NCBI GenBank assembly: GCA_963848675.1
Contig: CAWKEY010000026.1
Coordinates: 1 to 64,000 of the forward strand
DNA: 64,000 nt
Direction: 5' to 3'
DNA from: CAWKEY01 sp963848675
Lineage (GTDB): Bacteria > Pseudomonadota > Gammaproteobacteria > Methylococcales > Methylomonadaceae
Shown here: in pieces, positions 23,962 through 32,587 of the stretch
Numbering within the stretch: position 1 is the first letter of the stretch
How the letters are laid out: every line of letters begins with the position of its first letter
Translations under genes and position numbers: made by a program
Notes under the pieces: generated by a model
What the model was told of the DNA's origin: nothing
What the model saw: only the letters and a program-made list of their open reading frames with translations
Databases searched by the model: none

Positions 23962-24453
23962 CTAATTTTTGCTCAAACCCAGTGCATCGGCATACCGTGC
24001 AATATTGCCGGCCACATCCATCAGCATTTGGGTTGCCTCGTCAGCGGTCTTAAGCGCTTCCAGAAACAGTCTGGCATCCGCCATGTCTTCATGTACCAGT
24101 AGGTTTCTGAGTTTTCTGGCGCCGACAAATGCTTCGGCATTAGCGACCCAGCCGATTCTCTCGGCATAGGCCAACACATCGAGTAACGATTTTGGCTGCT
24201 CGCCCAATAATGCGGCAAAACGGGGAATCAGCTTTTCGCCAATGTGATCTTGCAGCCGGCTAAACCTGCCTACAAAAGCATCGACTTTTTCTGATAGATC
24301 TTCTCGTTGCTCAAGGGATTGCACCCATTGCAGATCAATGTTTTGGGCAAACAAGGTGCGCTGGGTATAGGCAAGATGGCCCATCTCCTTTAGCGCCAAT
24401 TCCAAAGCAAGTAGGGCATTTTCGGCGTGTTCCGGCAAATACTTCAGGCTCAT
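23962..24453 (-). CDS. HEPN-domain toxin (HepT-like)
   Basis: This is a 163-residue helical protein with RNLLVHED at about 115-122 (RNxxxH). FVGRFSRLQDHIGEKLIPRF matches the remnant at 101-414. It starts in the ATGA overlap with the nucleotidyltransferase gene. The Tyr usually found after the His is replaced by Glu-Asp, so the modification site may lie elsewhere. The pair is intact. Confidence 0.83.
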   Translation of the reverse strand: MSLKYLPEHAENALLALELALKEMGHLAYTQRTLFAQNIDLQWVQSLEQREDLSEKVDAFVGRFSRLQDHIGEKLIPRFAALLGEQPKSLLDVLAYAERIGWVANAEAFVGARKLRNLLVHEDMADARLFLEALKTADEATQMLMDVAGNIARYADALGLSKN

Positions 24454-24749
24454 AACATGACGCCTGTACGCCGGGCGATTTCGAAAATCGGCGCATCGGT
24501 GGTGCGTGCATCCTTAAGCACAATATCCAGTTTACGATCACCCAGTGTCATGACTAGCGCGCCATACAGGCGACAAATAGTGTCAGCTCGATTAGGGAGC
24601 GCTGCCTCGGTTTCAACCAACAAGTCAATATCGCCACCTTGCCGGACATCATCTGTCCGTGAACCAAAAAGCCATACCTTGCACGGTATGCCTAATACGC
24701 GTTCTACAGTGTTTTTGGTGATTTGTGCTTGAGAAGGGGTCAGTCGCAT
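24450..24749 (-). CDS. MNT-type nucleotidyltransferase antitoxin
   Basis: This is a 99-residue protein with WLFGSRTDDVRQGGDIDLLV near residues 28-47 and LDIVLKDARTTDAPIFEIAR in the C-terminal part. It ends GVML with the ATGA overlap to the HEPN gene. Its C-terminus closely resembles the partial gene at the left edge of the window, which suggests a sister pair there. Confidence 0.87.
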   Translation of the reverse strand: MRLTPSQAQITKNTVERVLGIPCKVWLFGSRTDDVRQGGDIDLLVETEAALPNRADTICRLYGALVMTLGDRKLDIVLKDARTTDAPIFEIARRTGVML

Positions 24750-25008
24750 AGCTTTACCTCTGGGAACTTCGCACGGAATCCTCGATATTGGCCAACGCCG
24801 AAATAAAAGTCATCAAGCTGATTATCAATCATATCACCTCCAACCTTGTCACGGCTGTGACAAAATCTGTACTAAACTCCGCCAACCAGGCATTTTTCTG
24901 CTTGAGCTCAGCAGTAATATTCCAAGGCAGAATCACCAGATAGTCGGGACGCAGTTCGTGCACCAAGGTCGGCTCGAGGACAGGGGCAATATTATGACGA
25001 AGCATCAT
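24750..25008 (-). pseudogene. Remnant of a sugar C-methyltransferase 3' end and a following gene start
   Basis: From 25008 to a stop at 24829 the minus strand reads LRHNIAPVLEPTLVHELRPD, YLVILPWNITAELKQKNAWL, DFVTAVTRLEVI. It resembles the C-terminal domain of the methyltransferase at 11358-12581 (ILPWNIADEMIAQQ). An ATG overlapping its stop begins another short frame (MIDNQLDDFYFGVGQYRGFR) that runs into the MNT gene. Both are debris of a sugar-modifying operon. Confidence 0.6.
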
Positions 25009-25283
25009 GCCGCCACGGTTATTGATTGATTGTGCTCAATCGTGTTGCAGTAGAGGTCGATGACTGGGAAGCAAAGCTCATAGTCGCCCCACACCAGCTC
25101 GCCAAATTCCACTCTGAAGCCCGCAAAACGGACTGGTTCCATATAGGCGCGGATATCTGGGTGGTGTGAACGGGCGAGAAATAGTTTGAAATCCACTTCC
25201 TGTAAGGTGTTGTCGTCAAAAACGAGCCGAATGCGATATTCCCCGGTTTGGGTTGCCGAGATGATATTGATGGGGTGCTGTTC
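25005..25283 (-). pseudogene. DUF2442-like protein, 5' end cut by an insertion sequence
   Basis: The minus-strand frame reads GEYRIRLVFDDNTLQEVDFK, LFLARSHHPDIRAYMEPVRF and FGELVWGDYELCFPVIDLY, the pattern of small DUF2442 proteins found near toxin-antitoxin genes. No ATG or GTG lies in this frame before the IS5-like element, so the start is either lost or an unusual CTG. A partial second copy is at about 28600-28772. The function is unknown. Confidence 0.55.
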
Positions 25284-25324
25284 ATTTGAGACTCCGGTTA
25301 ATACGTTCAGGTGTGACGGACTTA

Positions 25325-26272
25325 GAGCTTATCCATAAATAACTTGATAAATTTCAGATTATTGGAAAATAATTGCACATTTGGGTTTTATAAGAGGTTG
25401 CAATTTCTTGAAAAGGTTACAAAGCTGGAAAGTATCGGATGATTTTTGGGCAAGAGTGGAACAATTGATTCCAGAGCGGAAAAGGCATTCAACAAAGGAC
25501 TATAAACGCAAGCCAGGTGGAGGCAGAAAAGCCCAAAACCCGCGAAAAGTATTTGAGGGGATTCTTTATGTTTTGCGCACAGGTTGTCAATGGAAAGCCC
25601 TGCCTAAAAGTGACTATGGTAGTGCCAGTGCTGTTCACAGGTATTTCCTGGAATGGCAGGCATCAGGCATGTTTGAAAAGTTATGGCGTGCCAGCTTATT
25701 GGAATATGACGAACTGGAAGGCATTGCCTGGGAATGGCAAAGCCTTGATGGGGCAATGGTTAAGGCGCCGTTAGCACTGGAATCGGTGGGCAGAAACCCT
25801 ACCGACCGAGGTAAAAACGGTAGTAAAAGAAGCCTGTTAACCGATGAAAAGGGATTGCCCTTAGCCCTCGTGATCAGTGGTGCGAACACCCATGATGTCA
25901 AGTTACTGGCTGATACCCTGGATGGGATTATTATCGAGCGTCCTGACCCGGACACTCTCAAACAAAACCTTTGCCTGGATGCTGGCTATGTGGGCGAGCC
26001 GGCTCGGCGCGAGATTGAGGAAAGAAGCTATATCCCTCATGTCAGGCCACGAGGTGAGGAAATTGCAGAAAAAGACAAAAACCCTGATTTCAAGGCTAGA
26101 CGGTGGGTGGTTGAAGTTTGTCATTCGTGGTTTAACCGGTTCAGAAAACTCTTGGTGCGCTATGAAAAAATGGACCGTAGCTACCTCGGCTTACTTATGC
26201 TGGCTGCTTCTATTATCGCCTTACGTAAAATACGGCCAAAAAATCAAGTAAATATTATTTATGGATAAGCTC
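25325..26272 (+). mobile_element. IS5-family insertion sequence
   Basis: Perfect terminal inverted repeats GAGCTTATCCATAAATAA bound a unit of 948 bp with one transposase gene. A TA dinucleotide flanks both ends and may be the target duplication. On the right it truncates an MNT gene fragment; on the left it borders the DUF2442-like gene. The element looks complete. Confidence 0.9.
25381..26268 (+). CDS. IS5-family transposase
   Basis: This is a protein of up to 295 residues. The start is uncertain: a TTG at 25381 gives the longest frame, and the family usually begins near KVSDDFWARVEQLIPER. An N-terminal DUF4096-like region (GCQWKALPKSDYGSASAVHR) precedes the DDE core. The catalytic residues are the Asp in SLDGAMVKAP, the Asp in CLDAGYVGEP and the Glu in RRWVVEVCHSWFNRF. 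NPTDRGKNGSKRSLLTDEKG is a typical family stretch. The frame is intact. Confidence 0.92.
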   Translation: MGFIRGCNFLKRLQSWKVSDDFWARVEQLIPERKRHSTKDYKRKPGGGRKAQNPRKVFEGILYVLRTGCQWKALPKSDYGSASAVHRYFLEWQASGMFEKLWRASLLEYDELEGIAWEWQSLDGAMVKAPLALESVGRNPTDRGKNGSKRSLLTDEKGLPLALVISGANTHDVKLLADTLDGIIIERPDPDTLKQNLCLDAGYVGEPARREIEERSYIPHVRPRGEEIAEKDKNPDFKARRWVVEVCHSWFNRFRKLLVRYEKMDRSYLGLLMLAASIIALRKIRPKNQVNIIYG

Positions 26273-26487
26273 TAAATCTATTTTTTGTTCCCCTAGTTTT
26301 TCCCAAAGCGCCCATCGTATCGGTGATTATTCGGGTGCGGTTATCACGTCAGAAATAATTAATAGATCGATATCGCCACCTTTAGCCGCGTTGTCTACTC
26401 TGGATCCATAAAGGCGTACTTGTGCTATTGGATCGTACTTTCTTACGATTTGCCTTATGGTATTTCTTTCTCTTTCAGTCAAACGCA
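26273..26487 (-). pseudogene. MNT nucleotidyltransferase, truncated by IS5 and with a nonsense codon
   Basis: The minus strand starts MRLTERERNTIRQIVRKYDP and contains YGSRVDNAAKGGDIDLLIIS, nearly the same as 15882-16166. A TAA replaces the Leu codon after APE, and the gene ends at the right end of the insertion sequence (EQKIDL). No HEPN partner remains next to it. The upstream region (TATTCAGCAAAAATAG) is also shared with the intact copy. Confidence 0.87.
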
Positions 26488-26786
26488 TCAGTGTTTAATG
26501 ATCAAATACTTGTGTATTCAGCAAAAATAGCCCGGTAAGTTAGGGTGAGGAACGAACTCCGGCAAATATCGCGTAAATCCACCACACTCTTAACCCTCAC
26601 CGAAGCCTGCTCGGATACGGCCAAGCCGCAGAAATCGGTAGGATTCATGCGAAAGCGGCATGATTTTTGGCGAAGGTATTGATACCACAGGATGCTGTTT
26701 TTAACAGGATCATCATAATTAAACCGGTAATTTGCTTAGGCTCACTCAATACAATCGTTTCTTAAGCTTTACCTGACTTTAACAAA
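26488..26786. other. Intergenic, no gene seen
   Basis: Apart from the duplicated promoter region of the MNT remnant (to about 26530), nothing recognisable is present. Short open frames lack start signals. Confidence 0.4.
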
Positions 26787-27227
26787 CTACAAATCTAACC
26801 AATTACCCACAGCTTTATCCAGCGCATTCACAATGGCTCTGGCGTATTCTTCAAAATCAACCAATCGGTCTTGGGCCAGCGAGTAAACAATCGCCCAGTT
26901 TATTGCTTCGTAGTTATGGACGGTCAAATTCCGAAAACCGACGGCTTTTTTCATTCTTCCTGCTATTTCTGTTGTGATGATTCCAGCCGTGCATAAAATT
27001 TCAAATGTCTGCCCCATTGTGTCCGGCGCTGGTAAATCGGTTCCGGCGATCAAATGCGCGCCTATATCCACTGACAACTGAACAGCACGGGATAAATTAA
27101 GGGATAAAATATCCTGGGCATCGTAATCTTCAATCAGTATCTGAACATCTTCAGGACATTTTGCTTTGACGCGGTTAACAGCGCGACGCAAGGATTCGAG
27201 TTTCTGTTCGATCAACACCCTATCCAT
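26787..27227 (-). CDS. hepT: HepT-family RNase toxin (DUF86 HEPN)
   Basis: This is a 146-residue protein of the classical HepT/DUF86 type, with FRNLTVHNYEAINW near residue 98 carrying RX4HXY. SRAVQLSVDIGAHLIAGTDL is the family's central helix. It overlaps the preceding mntA-like gene by 16 bases. In the characterised HepT/MntA pair the toxin is silenced by AMP addition to the Tyr of RX4HXY, which is present here. This pair is a different subfamily from the other MNT/HEPN pairs in the window. Confidence 0.88.
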   Translation of the reverse strand: MDRVLIEQKLESLRRAVNRVKAKCPEDVQILIEDYDAQDILSLNLSRAVQLSVDIGAHLIAGTDLPAPDTMGQTFEILCTAGIITTEIAGRMKKAVGFRNLTVHNYEAINWAIVYSLAQDRLVDFEEYARAIVNALDKAVGNWLDL

Positions 27228-27649
27228 TTTCGCCTCCTTTCTTCGAGAATTCTGCGTTTGTAGGGCATGAAGTCAGCTTGATTCAGAAGGTGCTTATTGA
27301 TCATTTCGGCATATAAAGCATCATCACTGACTATTTTTTTTCCATGTGCAATTATTTGCCCCAAAAGCGGCTCTCCTGCTGTTGTCAAATCCACCAAATC
27401 AACGGGCCGCCCGGTTATCTGGGCGAGCTCTGCAATCAATTGCATTTTTTCATTGATAGCGAGAGGATGATTTGCAGCCACGGCTAAATCAATATCGCTT
27501 TCCGGGGTTGCATTACCTTTGGCTAAAGATCCAAATAGTAACGCCAAAAGGATTGCAGGATGGTTATTAAGTACCTGCTTGAGGCTTTCATCCATCAGAT
27601 TACTATCCAATTTGTTGGCTCTGTTCATTTCTAAAGTAATCGGCAACAA
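27212..27649 (-). CDS. mntA: MntA-family nucleotidyltransferase antitoxin
   Basis: This is a protein of up to 145 residues. The nucleotidyltransferase motif LLFGSLAKGNATPESDIDLA shows GSx10DxD, and VDLVDLTTAGEPLLGQII gives the third Asp. The start is uncertain; Met8 or Met19 would fit the family better than the first Met. It lies upstream of and overlaps hepT, the order of the known system. Confidence 0.87.
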   Translation of the reverse strand: MLPITLEMNRANKLDSNLMDESLKQVLNNHPAILLALLFGSLAKGNATPESDIDLAVAANHPLAINEKMQLIAELAQITGRPVDLVDLTTAGEPLLGQIIAHGKKIVSDDALYAEMINKHLLNQADFMPYKRRILEERRRKWIGC

Positions 27650-27956
27650 TTCAGCCTATCATGCATGTGGCGTTGTGAGCCGCTCTGGATTGGCAGGATT
27701 CACTGTGGGAGCGACGCGGCTTCAAATCACGACGTGGGTGCTGGTCGCTCCCACTGACGGTTCCCAGCATTACAATAATTTATGCTATCGGGTTCAGACT
27801 CGACATAAGTCATCACGCAGAGATGCAAGCAAGCCCATCAATCTACGACAATCGATGGATTTAACACATTAAAATTGAGCCTTTTTGTATGCGGTTGCGA
27901 GGGGCAACGATTTTAAGTCATTCATTTGCTGCTCACATTCCATGCTTTATCTGTGC
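27650..27956. other. Intergenic region with a palindromic repeat
   Basis: It holds a full REP-like copy at 27705-27754 and no convincing gene. Confidence 0.5.
27705..27754. repeat. REP-like palindrome family, full copy
   Basis: GTGGGAGCGAC at 27705-27715 and GTCGCTCCCAC at 27744-27754 are exact inverted arms. The centre contains CACGACGTGGGTGCTGG, shared in part with the copy at 28774. Confidence 0.7.
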
Positions 27957-28499
27957 TTATAACCAAATTTTGGCGAATTCGAATTGTATACTACATTTTC
28001 CTAAATCAAACTCAATGTTGTCCCTGCTGGCGTCCAATACCTTGATGTAGCGCCCATCCAGTAAGCGATACGCCTTGGCAATGCTTTCTTCTGGATCTAC
28101 GATCACGTAGTGTCGAACACCTTCCTGCTCATACAGTTTGAATTTAGTGGTACGGTCTTTATGAGCGGTGGATGTGGACAGTATTTCGAAAATAAGGGTT
28201 GGAGTTTTGCTCAGATAGGCTTTTTTTTCCAGTTCCCCACAAACGACCAAATTGTCGGGTTGAACAATGGTTTCTTCGTCAATCTTCCAGTCGACGGGCA
28301 GCAGAGCATGACATTCTTGACAGTTTTCTAACGCACGCTCGAGCTGACTGGCTATGTGTTGACTGATTGACTGGTGTGTGATGCCGGGTGAGGGGCTCAT
28401 AGCGTGAGCCACGCCGTAGATCAGCTCCCAGCGGCCTTCCCATTGCACATAGTCTTCATAGGTATAGTGCGGCAAATCTTCCATATTTGACGTACTCAT
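27957..28499 (-). CDS. Uma2-family (DUF820) putative restriction-like endonuclease
   Basis: This is a 180-residue protein with YTYEDYVQWEGRWELIYGVA at the start, DWKIDEETIVQPDNLVVCGE near residues 89-108 (conserved V-x-P-D), and TPTLIFEILSTSTAHKDRTT (catalytic E and ST-x-x-x-D). HYVIVDPEESIAKAYRL follows. These are the motifs of the PD-(D/E)xK-like Uma2 proteins, common in cyanobacteria and methanotrophs in many copies. The biological role is not established. It is a single gene with no evident partner. Confidence 0.85.
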   Translation of the reverse strand: MSTSNMEDLPHYTYEDYVQWEGRWELIYGVAHAMSPSPGITHQSISQHIASQLERALENCQECHALLPVDWKIDEETIVQPDNLVVCGELEKKAYLSKTPTLIFEILSTSTAHKDRTTKFKLYEQEGVRHYVIVDPEESIAKAYRLLDGRYIKVLDASRDNIEFDLGKCSIQFEFAKIWL

Positions 28500-28838
28500 A
28501 AACTGCCTCCTATCTTGATTCGAAGAAAATCAACAGAAAAACCAGAATCAATACGGCCGGACTCGGTTGATTCAAGTGCAAAATTGTAACTAAGCTTCAT
28601 GCCGCACGATCATTGCCTGGTTGCGCTCAATTGAGTTGAGGTAGAGGGCGATAACTGGGAGCAAAGCTCATAGCCGCCCCACACCAACTCGCCATATTCC
28701 ACTCTGAAATCCGCAAAACGGCCTGGCTCCAGATAGGCGCGGATGTCTGGGTGCTGTGAGTGGGCGAGAAATGGTTTGAAATCGCGACGTGGGTGCCGCC
28801 CCCACTGACGGCTCCCAACGACAACTTAGCGGATGAGC
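28500..28838. pseudogene. DUF2442-like gene fragment, second copy, joined to a REP-like repeat
   Basis: Between about 28600 and 28772 the minus strand resembles the DUF2442-like gene at 25005-25283 (FLAHSQHPDIRAYLEPGRF, then FRVEYGELVWGGYELC). A frameshift and an early junction with a REP-like repeat at 28774-28818 show that it is a fragment. No other gene lies here. Confidence 0.6.
28774..28818. repeat. REP-like palindrome family, partial copy
   Basis: The run GCGACGTGGGTGCCGCCCCC, followed by GACGGCTCCCA, is a degenerate copy of the same repeat family. It forms the junction where the DUF2442-like fragment ends. Confidence 0.55.
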
Positions 28839-29279
28839 TCATTTGAAATTTATAATGAGCAAAGTTGCCGAAACAACCAGACCCAGCGTCCAGTACATAA
28901 AGCGATCGAGCCGGCGATTCATTTCCATGAAACCGGTATTCATGTCTTTGCGCATGTCTTCAAAACGCTTGTCCACTTGCTCAAAGCGCTTATCCACTTG
29001 TTCAAAACGCTTGTCCACTTGCTCGAAGCGTTTATCCACTTGCTCAAAGCGTTTATCAACTTGTTCAAACCGTTTATCAACTTGTTCAAAGCGTTTTTCC
29101 ATTGCCTCGAAGCCTTGTATCATCAACTCCCGTTGATGCTTTAATTCTTCTTCAACGCGAACGGTGCGTTCCCTAAGATCCAGTTCATAACGGACATTGG
29201 CGTTGAGCTTTTCGGGTTGTCTGGCGATGACTTGTTCTATCAAGCGTTCTATTTGTGCAATGTCTTCTTGGGCTAACAT
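28839..29279 (-). CDS. Coiled-coil membrane-anchored protein with an exact heptad tandem repeat
   Basis: This is a 146-residue protein. Residues 1-60 are charged and helical (ERLIEQVIARQPEKLNANVR). From about 61 to 108 the seven-residue unit FEQVDKR repeats six times with no amino-acid change, then FEDMRKDMNTGFMEMNRRLD leads into a C-terminal membrane helix (FMYWTLGLVVSATLLIINF). It is expected to form a long coiled coil tethered to the membrane. The repeat is encoded by 21-bp units, so copy number could change by slippage. Similar proteins are widespread and unnamed; the function is unknown. Confidence 0.8.
   Translation of the reverse strand: MLAQEDIAQIERLIEQVIARQPEKLNANVRYELDLRERTVRVEEELKHQRELMIQGFEAMEKRFEQVDKRFEQVDKRFEQVDKRFEQVDKRFEQVDKRFEQVDKRFEDMRKDMNTGFMEMNRRLDRFMYWTLGLVVSATLLIINFK
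28978..29103. repeat. 21-bp coding tandem repeat
   Basis: About six units of TTATCCACTTGTTCAAAGCG-type sequence, 21 bp each, encode the FEQVDKR heptads on the minus strand. Units differ only at synonymous positions, which suggests conservation at the protein level rather than very recent expansion. It is direct and contiguous, with no spacers, and is not a CRISPR. Confidence 0.85.
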
Positions 29280-29533
29280 GGACGGCCTACTTTAAATTTG
29301 TCTTGATATTCCCGGTATCATAAAGCTGGGCATTACAATAGTACATCTGAATAATTGTGCAATAGCCTCCATCAGTTGAGAACAGGAAAACAGTTTGCTC
29401 CCCAGTTAATCTTTGCGTTCGCAGTCGTGCAGTCTCGATCCCGGCACAAATCTGTCTGGAAAAGAGTGGCATTTAACCAAAAGGCGTCAGTCTGGATGGA
29501 CCAGACAGGCTCGTTAAAGCGTAAAGCGAATCG

Positions 29534-29662
29534 CTTAGGAACACGTATCGAATAACTTGCGCAACTCTGAGAATCAATTTTTTGCATAGGTGCGGATTTA
29601 TCCGCACTGTGCGAATAAATTCACACCTAACTCTTGTTCAACTTATTTAGTGCGCATTACTT
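29534..29662. repeat. Dispersed non-coding repeat, copy 1
   Basis: From CTTAGGAACACGTATCG to GTGCGCATTACTT the sequence matches 47198-47315 apart from a few substitutions and an 11-base gap. It contains the hairpin GTGCGGATTTATCCGCAC. The rest of 29280-29710 has no gene that I can support. Confidence 0.75.
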
Positions 29663-29710
29663 ATGTCTGCCGGCATGAAGAACTGGTAAACAAGGGTATG
29701 CGATCATTCC

Positions 29711-30180
29711 TCATTCGCCTTGTTCGAATCCAACCATCGGCCCGACCTCATCATTGACATCTAGGTTACTGGAGCCATATGCATTTGGCGTATCTTGCTG
29801 CTTTGCCCATAAATAATCAGTGAACGAGCGCAACTCTTGCAGATGCAAGTAGTATGGAAACAAGTGACGCACGCTATAGAGCTTTTGTTTGGCGGGCTGC
29901 AGCTGTTTATCGTGCCAGCAAGTCCAGAACTGCCCGGCATTGCTGCTGGACTAAAAAATCACGCAAGACAAGAGCCAGCCTGGTTTTGTTAAGGCGTAGC
30001 GAAAATTCCAAAGCCATTACGCTTTGCTCGGCTTCATTGTCTTGCCAGTGCTGTATTGCTTTGGCCAGCCACAATTTGAGCCGACTGTCCGGCGCCTATA
30101 ACTTGGCCTAAATCAGCCTGGCAGCGCGGGCAAACGCTAGCACTGCCCAAGCGGGCCCTGCAGCAAGGGCAGCGCTCCAT
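29711..30180 (-). CDS. Zinc-ribbon helical protein of the Hsp70 operon, with two frameshifts
   Basis: The ATG at 30180 overlaps the Hsp70 stop (TGATG). The frame opens MERCPCCRARLGSASVCPRC with a four-Cys zinc ribbon. Helical sequence in a second frame (WLAKAIQHWQDNEAEQSVMA, RLALVLRDFLVQQQCRAVLD) and a third (YSVRHLFPYYLHLQELRSFT) follow. Removing one base near 30075-30077 and one near 29906-29911 gives a continuous 155-residue protein. It is the last gene of the chaperone operon. I do not recognise a named family; the ribbon and helices suggest a client adaptor or cofactor, which is inference. Confidence 0.65.
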
Positions 30181-31923
30181 CAGGACTCCAGATAGTAAAT
30201 AATATCGTTCAATTGTTCGACCGGCTCTTCCAGCCCTGCGATATCCCCGGTTTCGATGCAGTTGGTAATGGCTTCAATGAGATTAATCATATCTTCCTTG
30301 TCTTCGCTGGAAATCTGTTCGAACAAGCTTTCGGCTTTGGCTATTAAGCTGCGCGCCTCGACGATTTCCGGCGCTACCGGCGCCTCGAACGGTTCCGGCT
30401 CTGCTTCCAGTTGTCCGAATAACGAGGTGATGCGTTGTTTGGCAGTGTCCAAAGCCGAGCTTTCAAGTCGCGACAAGGCATTTTTAATGGTGATGGACTT
30501 TTCCATGCCGGTAGCTTTTTCCTGTGCGGAAACATGCAAAATGCCGTTAAGATCGAGATCCAGCGTCAGCGTGATGACGTTACCGGCTTCAACATCCAGC
30601 AAACCTTCAATGATAAACTCGCCTATTTTGATATTGTTTAAGGCATCTGGATCTTCGCCCTGGTAAATCGTTACTTCTACGACTTTCTGACTATCATAGC
30701 TGGTGACGAAGGCTTCGGTTTTGCGGTTCGGCAGGACGCTGTTTTTATGAATGATGGGTACATACATAAAGGGATAATACTCGCCGTTGAGCACGCCTAT
30801 GGCGCTGGTGCCGTAGGTATAGGGGGTGACATCAACCAGCACGGTATCAACCTGCTGGCCGCTGATCATCGCGGCTTGAATGGCGGCGCCCATGGCCACG
30901 CATAAATCTGGATCGACTTCGCCGTGCGGTTCAAAACCGAATTCATTGAGCATGCGTTCGCGAATACAAGGCGTGCGTGTAGATCCGCCGACCAGGACAA
31001 TTTCATCGATATCGGAGGTTTTTAATTTGGCGCCTTTCAGGGCGATGTGCACGGCATCGAGGGTGGCGTTGATATAGTCCTCGATCATGTCTTCGTATTC
31101 CATTCGGGACAGCTCGAGCGACAAATGGATGGCCGAGCCTTCATGCTCCAGCAAATACTCTTCTTCGAATCTGCGCGAATGGCTGATCGGATAGTTGAAA
31201 TTTGGCATTTTCCGCAGCCCGGGTGATGCGTGCCATGGCTTTGCTGTGACTGCGCGCATCCACATTGTAGGTGGTTTGCAGATGATCGAGCAGGTATTCA
31301 ATAATTTGCTGATCAAAATCGTCACCGCCCAGATGGTTGTCGCCATGACTCGACAGCACTTCGACGACGCCGTCTTGAGAATTCACCACGGAAACATCAA
31401 AGGTGCCGCCGCCCAGGTCATACACCAGCATACACTTGGCTTCGGACTGATTGGCGCCGTAAGAAAGCGCAGCCGCAGTGGGCTCGTTAATCATGCGCAC
31501 GACTTCCAGGCCGGCAATTTCTCCGGCCTCGCGGGTTGCCTGGCGCTGGGCATCGGAAAAATAGGCCGGCACGGTAATGACGGCTTTGCTGACCGCTTGT
31601 CCCAGGTACTGTTCGGCGATGCTTTTAAGGCGTTTAAGAATGATGGCGGAAATTTCCTGCGGCGTATACGACTGTTCCGCCAGCACCACATGCGTATCTT
31701 GCCCCATCAAGCGCTTGATGGATTTAACGGTGCGTTCCGGATAAACCAGGTACTGATTTCTCGCAGTTTCACCGACCAGAATGTCGCCGTTATCATCAAT
31801 ACCGACAAACGAAGGCAGGATTTTTTTGCCAGCATCGCTAATGACCCTGACTTTACCCTGCTCAACAATGGCGACTTCCGAATTGGTGGTGCCTAAATCT
31901 ATGCCAATTATAATTTCATTCAT
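30180..31923 (-). CDS. Hsp70-family chaperone (DnaK/HscC-like), single frameshift
   Basis: From the ATG at 31923 the ATPase domain is clear: IGIDLGTTNSEVAIVEQG, ITVPAYFSDAQRQATREAGE, NEPTAAALSYG, VYDLGGGTFDVSVV. Near 31165-31169 the frame shifts; one extra base separates AENAKFQLSDQPFAQI from EEEYLLEHEGSAIHL. The remainder carries DEIVLVGGSTRTPCIRERM, a substrate domain with NGILHVSAQEKATG, and a short helical lid. Without the extra base the protein has 580 residues, shorter than DnaK. It has no long C-terminal tail and no EEVD-like end. It starts 4 bases after the grpE-like gene. It is a specialised second Hsp70, not the main DnaK, by its operon and length. Confidence 0.88.
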
Positions 31924-31927
31924 ATGT

Positions 31928-32587
31928 TTACCGAGCCTTGGTTTTGTTGACCTTAACTTCTGCCAGCCGCAGAACCTGGTCTTTAAATAGAAAGCCTTTG
32001 CGCAGTTCTTCCAGCACAATGCCGTTTTCACGATTAGGATCGTGAGCCGTTTCGACCGCGCTCATGGTCATTGGATCAAGCAATTGGCCGACGCAGTCTA
32101 TCGGCCGGACCTGATAACGCTGTAATAATTGTTCAAAGCGCTTGATCGTCATCTCCTGACCCTCCTTAAAACGTTTGATAAAATGCACATCCTTGTCTCT
32201 GGAATGTTTGAACAGCGCCGACACCGGGCGGTAGTTTTGTAAAACCCCCAGCCCTGTGCTCAGACGGTCGTAAATATCGACGAACTCCAACAGCATGCTG
32301 CGCATGGTGTCACGTTGCTGTTGCTCCAGACGTTGGGCGTGAACGGCCAGCTCCGCGGATAGCGTCTTATTGTCGTCCTGGACGGTGGTCAGCGCCGAAC
32401 TCAAGACCTCCAAGGTGCTTTTAAAATGCTTGGATTCGGCTTTTATTTCCGTTTTTAGCCCAGCCATCTCAGTGAGCAAGGTGTTCAGATCGGGTTGCTC
32501 ATGGCTCGTTAATGGTTCAAGTCTGCTCTGCTCCAGATACTGCCGGAAGTCTTCAAGCAAGTCGTTTTTTTGTGCGTCTGTGGTCAT
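31928..32587 (-). CDS. GrpE-like nucleotide exchange factor
   Basis: This is a 219-residue protein. Residues 1-110 form a long coiled coil (LLTEMAGLKTEIKAESKHFK). The C-terminal half is the GrpE beta-domain pattern, PIDCVGQLLDPMTMSAVETA followed by VLEELRKGFLFKDQVLRLAE. It should release ADP from the Hsp70 encoded next. It overlaps the J-like gene by ATGA. It is diverged from housekeeping GrpE in the middle (LLEFVDIYDRLSTGLGVLQN), consistent with a dedicated partner. Confidence 0.87.
   Translation of the reverse strand: MTTDAQKNDLLEDFRQYLEQSRLEPLTSHEQPDLNTLLTEMAGLKTEIKAESKHFKSTLEVLSSALTTVQDDNKTLSAELAVHAQRLEQQQRDTMRSMLLEFVDIYDRLSTGLGVLQNYRPVSALFKHSRDKDVHFIKRFKEGQEMTIKRFEQLLQRYQVRPIDCVGQLLDPMTMSAVETAHDPNRENGIVLEELRKGFLFKDQVLRLAEVKVNKTKAR

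Noticed and set aside
28978..29103. Possible CRISPR-like array
   Set aside because: The 21-bp units are contiguous, have no spacers and encode a protein heptad.
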